Source: Scortum barcoo
Taxonomy: Eukaryota > Chordata > Actinopteri > Centrarchiformes > Terapontidae
Direction: 5' to 3'
Assembly (NCBI GenBank): GCA_023238725.1
Contig: CM041545.1
Location: forward strand, 12,989,782-13,053,781
Length of the DNA: 64,000 bases
Shown: in pieces, positions 59,901-64,000 of the stretch
Numbering within the stretch: the stretch's first letter is position 1
Layout of the letters: every line of letters begins with the position of its first letter
Notes under the pieces: model-generated
The model's database searches: none
What the model was told of the DNA's origin: nothing
The model's input: the letters and a program-made list of their open reading frames with translations, nothing else
Program-made: the position numbers and the translations under genes

Positions 59901-62900
59901 TGTGTGCAAATTTTATAGAAATGATAATTCTGTTGCATTTTTGGTGCTGCAGGGTTCTGGGAGGAGATCAAGGACTACTTCACAATCTTCAATGCAAATG
60001 GTATGTTTGAGAGTCCCATATAAGCTCATAAAATACTTCTTTTTTCTGTTTAATTTGTTCAGGGCTTGTTTGACTTTGCACTTGTCTTCAGAACTGATAC
60101 GGAGCAGGTTGTTTTTGCTCTATAAAAAATATATCGAGCTGCAACTTAAACATGAAAAAAATATAGGCAGAAAAAAACAGCACTAGTAAGGGTCTGTAGT
60201 ATAAACTGTCACCTGTAGACAAATAGAGAAAAGGGGAATACCGGAAGCCTTTGTCGAGGCACCTCTACCTTTCTACATGATGCACAGAAGAAAGTTATGC
60301 ATATATTATTCTAACCAATATGCTCTGGTGTACAGGGATCAGGACGTCGCTCTCGCACCAACTCTGAATCTTCCACTCACTCTGGCGGAAGAGAGCGGAG
60401 CAACTCTGCCCTAAAGCAGGCCTCTCCACCTCCACCTTCAATTCCTGAACAGCCCCGCAAAGAAGAGCCCATGAAAGTCAAGAAAGACTCCCCGAAAAAG
60501 GTTCATACTCACACATAAGCATTCAGATCCTTCAGTCGGTGCTCCTATAACATTCACCAGTGATCAGTGCAGTTTGCTTTCTGTCCCACAGAGTGGTGGT
60601 GTTAGTTGGCTGAAGTGGCTCCGTGGGATGGGGAAGAATGAGGTTCACTTGCCAGATGATAAAAACAAATCTGTAAGTTGTTGCAGATCTTATTCTAGCC
60701 TTTCTCTGTATTTAGTTTCAGGTTCTCTTTAATTTTGGCGATGACCAGTACTGATTAGAGCAATATGGTCTCTATTTTCAGATTGTGTGGGACGAACAAA
60801 AGCAGAAATGGGTCGACTTGAATGAGCCTGAAGAGGAGGTCCGTAATTTTTTAAAATTGGTCAACAAGACAATGCTATTTCTTTGAAGCAGACTGTCTTC
60901 ATTGCCTTAACTGAGCAACTGAAACTACAGTTAATAGATCAAGTAGTACTGACGTTATGGTTTTCTTATCACCTTTTAGAGTAAGCCTCCTCCACCGCCT
61001 CCTTCTGGCTTCCCAAAAATGGCTCCGATGCCTGGCCCTGGAGGGCCGGCTGCACCACCAAGTAGTGGTCCTCCTGTCAACATATTCTCCAGGAAGGCAG
61101 GTGAGATGAGGTTTTATGTGCTGTGGCTCTTGGCTTCACAAACACCATTCTTGACAGTTAAATTATAAGTGTTATAATTGTCGAACCACTTAATCCATCA
61201 GTTTCTTGCCACTCAGATGTGTTTCTTGGTTCTTAGGCACAAGGAGCAGATATGTGGATGTTCTGAACCCCAGTAGAACTGCTAAACCAGGCGGATTAGC
61301 TCCTGCTCCAGCAGACATCTTTGCTCCTTTGGCACCGATGCCCATGCCTGCTAACCTATTTGTGCCTAGCTCAGGTGCGTGCCATGTGCCAAAATAAACT
61401 CTATTAAAATATTGTAAAATAAGCTGTCTTGGTTCATACATGTAACAATACAGTCACATGTCAGGTGCCCCCCAGTGGCTGCAGATTTTTGTTTGATAAT
61501 AGAAGCCACTGCACAATTAAGGATTGAAATTGTGAAATATTTTTTATTATTATTATTATTTATTATTATTTGTATATCTCTGGTGTAGCTCCTGATGATC
61601 AACAACCTCTTGAGGGCAGTGAAGGAGGAAATCAGGAGCATAATTCACCAAACACCAGCGCTGCTCCACAGGTATCGATTTCTCTTTATTAGTGAACCTG
61701 ATAAGTTTATGTTTAAAAGAGCCTGTATGTTGTAGAATAAATGTTCTTTCAATTACTAACTTCTTGTAAGATAGTTATGATTGATAAAGAAATAGTTGGC
61801 CATTTTGGGGAATGACCTTGTTCACTTTATTGCCGAAAAACAAAGTGTAAAAAAAAGATTTCATGGTTTACAAGGGTTGTGATAAATGATACTCAACATG
61901 TTTATTAGTGAGTTTCAGAGGTGTACATTCTGTTACCTTTGGAGAGAGCCTCTTCAGATTTTTCCAGTATTTATGCAAAGCCAAGTTAACTTGCTTCTGG
62001 CCTCATAGTCACATCTAACTCTGCAAGAAAGAAAATAAGTGTATTCCAAAAATGCTGACCTTTTCCTATGAAACAAAACCATACAGGAGAGCCGTTATAA
62101 CATATTAGCATGAAAGGCAATGTTTGTGGAAGGTCACAGTTAATTAGAGGTCATTTAGCCAGCCAACATGAAGAACAAAGCTGAATCCTTCTGTTTAGAT
62201 GTTCAACCCAACTTTGTTACCACCTGCCCCTGAGGGTCCTCCCGTGCCTGATGGCTCACAGTCCGGGGAGGTAAGAACAATTTTTCCTGTCAACCGCTAC
62301 TGTAGTCACCACAGTGCCATCATGCCACCACTGAATCATGACGCTCGACACCCTAACAGCCAATGCGTGCAGTTTGCTTATTTGTATGAATGTAAGTTAA
62401 TGCCGGAGAGCATATGAAAGAACATGAGGCTGCATGCATGTCGACTTAAAATCTTTGCCCATAATCATGCTAAATGCGCAGCCTTGATAAAAATGTAAAA
62501 TCTTTGTTTCATTTGCTGTTGTAATCTAATTCTCTCCATGTCTGTTATTTCAAGAATCATAATTTTCTAACACTGATTTATTTATTTTCATTCTGAACTG
62601 GTAGATAGTGGAAACAGATCTAATCCGGTGCAGGGGAGATTATTAATATGGGTTTCTGGTTTGTGTTTTTGTTGTCTGCTGTTTTATTTCCTTCCTGCTG
62701 TCTTTAGCTCTCACGTTCTAGCTCAATGAGTTCTTTATCACGCGAAGTGAGTCAGCATTTAAACCAGGTACCTCTAGCTGGGCCTCAACCGATCCAGTCT
62801 CACCCCTGCCTGCCTTGCACCTGGCTCACAGCATCACTAGTAGCACGCTTCACCATTTGCACCTGAAGCTTCACTGCCCATCCAACCCAAGATGTCTGCC

Positions 62901-64000
62901 TGCTCACCCGCCTGCGCCCTCCAGCATTATTTCACTCTGGATCTATAATTAACAACCAAACTGTTCAGTTCAAAAGTTCAAAGTTTCAGTGATCTCAATG
63001 AAGTTCCTTATCTTAGCCACGCTTGCGGTGTGACTCTGTAGATGGCAATGTCGGTCTGTGGTTCCAGCACTTCAGTCCAGACTGAAGTGTCTCAACAACA
63101 AAGTATAGCTCCAAACTTTAATTATCTTAATATCTGCTTGATGGATTGGTACATTTTTGTTCAGACATCCTTGGTACCCAGAGGATGAACCCTAATAAGT
63201 TTAGAAATCCTCTGAGGACAACAAATCTTTTGTTGGAACTGTTGAACGGATTCGGCATAATATTTGTGAAACACATTCATGCCCTCCTCAGGATAAATCG
63301 AAATCACTTTGGTCATTTCTTAGCATTTAATGTGGCGCTATCATCAGATCAAAATTTCAAATTATCTGATGATTTGATTTATCTCCAAATACCTGCATTA
63401 CAATACTGCATGACATTAAATTGAGATCGCTAATGTGTAAAAACCTACGTTGGAATTTAGCTCACAGAGCCGCTAGCTTGGCTGTAGATACAGCAAGCCA
63501 TAGATCAGAGTGACGCGTGCTGGAGACGGTTGCGGGACAACTCCCTTGTTTGTTGCCATGGGAACACACCGCTTCAATAACCCATCGTAAAGCTTGCATG
63601 GTTACTAAAATAAGTGAAACAGTGGTTTGTAATGCTGCCTCACTGTGGCTCGAAGTCCTCTTTGCCATTACTATTCCTCGCCTTCTGTTTGATAATGTTG
63701 TCAAACCCTGTTGTAGAAGTGCATTTTCCTCTCCACCTCTGCCCATAGAAGTAATGGCGACAGTTACAATGCACACAGTGTGCTAACTCTGTTTGTCCTT
63801 TGCAGAGTAATCCTGCCCAGGGAACCGCACCCACAGGAGGCGTCACCTTTTATAATCCTGCACAGTTTGCACAGGTGAAGATTTAATGAAAAGAAAAAAA
63901 GACAGTTTGAAGAGTGTTGCAGTTGTAAAAAGCTCTCTTATTTGTCTTCCTTTAATGCTTTCTCTTTTTAAACCCCTTTTCCCAGACAAGTGCACCATCA
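50640..64000 (+). CDS. sec16a: Sec16A, COPII scaffold of ER exit sites (lacks only the last residues)
   Basis: Large peripheral ER protein that organises COPII coat assembly at ER exit sites. Coding exons 2-31 were placed: 50640-53984, 54117-54268, 54504-54589, 54758-54881, 54981-55179, 55857-56040, 56205-56347, 56551-56612, 56746-56884, 56971-57213, 57302-57399, 57510-57591, 57711-57828, 57929-58040, 58162-58267, 58412-58552, 58658-58771, 59079-59280, 59368-59825, 59953-60000, 60336-60500, 60592-60672, 60782-60838, 60980-61100, 61237-61374, 61589-61671, 62199-62270, 62708-62767, 63806-63874 and 63986 onward. Together they give about 2339 residues. Human SEC16A is about 2357, so only some 16 residues (the family's short terminal block) are missing. 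All junctions keep frame and no frameshift was seen. Start context is GCAGCC ATG C. Confidence 0.96.
54117..55179 (+). CDS. sec16a: sec16a exons 3-6: Tyr/Arg/Asp-rich ER exit-site targeting region
   Basis: Exons 54117-54268, 54504-54589, 54758-54881 and 54981-55179, residues about 1116-1302. Many Tyr, Arg, Asp and Ser residues (YRDPNYQYREPQPERPSSR, YYDQSYWPNYDDGYRGRD, DDDYRRRGEMYADDFDRRS) precede a Ser/His-rich segment (VHSEQSAHSVHSSHSHHS). In mammals the charged region ahead of the central domain directs Sec16A to ER exit sites. Phases (0-2-1-2-0) are consistent throughout. Confidence 0.93.
55430..55600 (+). repeat. Teleost interspersed repeat, family A, copy in sec16a intron
   Basis: Contains GAAGCTACAGCCAGCAACTA and GTTAGCTTTGCTTAGCAAACA followed by GGAAACAGCAGGAAAGAGCT, matching the same teleost family as 1956-2200. 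Boundaries are approximate. Confidence 0.55.
55857..58771 (+). CDS. sec16a: sec16a exons 7-18: central conserved (ACE1-type, Sec13-binding) domain
   Basis: Exons 55857-56040, 56205-56347, 56551-56612, 56746-56884, 56971-57213, 57302-57399, 57510-57591, 57711-57828, 57929-58040, 58162-58267, 58412-58552 and 58658-58771, residues about 1303-1816. Highly conserved blocks are PEKFTIPHRCARFGPGG, LLWDFIMLLCRQNG, WLPGKSPNEANLIDF, FRELLLFGRKKDALEAAM, GLWGHALLLASKMD, GDWRPHLAMVLSNL and FATNEAIQRTEAYEYAQS. This helical domain heterotetramerises with Sec13. The intron from 55180 to 55856 holds a family A repeat at about 55430-55600. The intron at 58772-59078 holds a perfect hairpin. Confidence 0.95.
58821..58863. 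repeat. Perfect 17-bp inverted repeat (hairpin) in sec16a intron
   Basis: ATGATATTCAAAATACA at 58821-58837 and TGTATTTTGAATATCAT at 58847-58863 are exact reverse complements around a 9-nt loop. It lies in the 307-bp intron between exons 18 and 19. Confidence 0.9.
59079..64000 (+). CDS. sec16a: sec16a exons 19-31: Pro-rich C-terminal region and conserved tail
   Basis: Exons 59079-59280, 59368-59825, 59953-60000, 60336-60500, 60592-60672, 60782-60838, 60980-61100, 61237-61374, 61589-61671, 62199-62270, 62708-62767, 63806-63874 and 63986 onward. A Pro/Gln-rich stretch is followed by conserved WLKWLRGMGKNE, LPDDKNKSIVWDEQKQKW, RYVDVLNPS, SSSMSSLSREVSQHLNQ and TFYNPAQFAQ. The C-terminal part binds Sec23 in mammals. 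The exon at 60782 ends GAG|GTCCGT, a donor weak beyond GT. Exons 59953 and 60336 begin with nearly the same peptide, GSGRRSRT. The last exon starts ACAAGTGCACCATCA and is cut by the window. Confidence 0.93.
61465..61478 (-). promoter_or_regulatory. CTCF-like motif in sec16a intron
   Basis: Minus strand CCACTGGGGGGCAC fits the CTCF core CCASYAGRKGGCRC except for one position. It shares the variant ACTGGGGGGC with the motif at 47848. Confidence 0.35.
61785..62060 (+). repeat. Teleost interspersed repeat, family A, degraded copy
   Basis: GAAATAGTTGGCCATTTTGG near the left end, then AGAGAGCCTCTTCAGATTTT and TATTTATGCAAAGCCAAGTT, resembling a diverged family A element. It lies in the intron between exons 27 and 28. 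Confidence 0.4.
63000..63500 (+). repeat. Teleost interspersed repeat, family D, copy in sec16a intron
   Basis: Contains GACATCCTTGGTACCCAGAG, GAATTTAGCTCACAGAGC and CGCTAGCTTGGCTGTAGA, the familiar ends of a teleost repeat. The open frame 63146-63424 lies inside it and is not a gene. The intron (62768-63805) holds nothing else recognised. Confidence 0.55.

Overview
This is nuclear DNA from a vertebrate, almost certainly a ray-finned (teleost) fish. Three protein genes are split by GT/AG introns. Their protein sequences are clearly vertebrate CAMSAP1, NOTCH1 and SEC16A, the introns are short for a vertebrate, and the spacers carry interspersed repeats that I recognise as typical of teleost genomes. 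No bacterial, viral, CRISPR or operon-like structure was seen.

Layout. (1) 1 to about 8.5 kb: the 5' end of camsap1 on the minus strand, with a non-coding first exon in a GC-rich promoter (8.43-8.85 kb), the start-codon exon (7649-7851) and the next coding exon (949-1211). The gene continues off the left edge. (2) About 8.9-10.9 kb: a spacer with repeat copies and a strong CTCF-like motif at 10842. (3) 10.95-34.65 kb: a complete notch1 gene on the minus strand. I could place all 34 coding exons. Their lengths sum to 7437 nt, which is divisible by three and encodes 2478 residues: signal peptide, 36 EGF repeats, three LNRs, HD domain with furin site, transmembrane segment, RAM, ankyrin repeats, TAD and PEST. 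(4) 34.65-48.8 kb: a gene-free intergenic region with microsatellites, old repeats and possible regulatory sites. (5) About 48.8-64 kb: sec16a on the plus strand, with a non-coding exon 1, a very long exon 2 (3345 coding nt) and a further 29 exons. The last one begins at 63986 and is cut by the window end, roughly 16 residues short of the family's usual stop.

How the genes relate. They are not a pathway unit. CAMSAP1 caps microtubule minus ends, NOTCH1 is a signalling receptor, and SEC16A scaffolds COPII exit sites at the ER. Their proximity reflects the old vertebrate 9q34.3 linkage group. Here notch1 and sec16a are head to head, about 14 kb apart.

I found no previously undescribed system. 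The observations most worth checking are a convergent pair of CTCF-like motifs that bracket notch1, three RBPJ/CSL consensus sites around the notch1 5' end, two perfect-stem hairpins in introns (33259-33296 and 58821-58863), a terminal-inverted-repeat element at 29064-29541, an about 100-codon in-frame ORF running from notch1 exon 9 into its intron, and two adjacent sec16a exons that look like a tandem duplication. Exon boundaries were read by eye from splice sites, reading frame and family knowledge. Transcription starts, UTR ends and regulatory sites are inferences.
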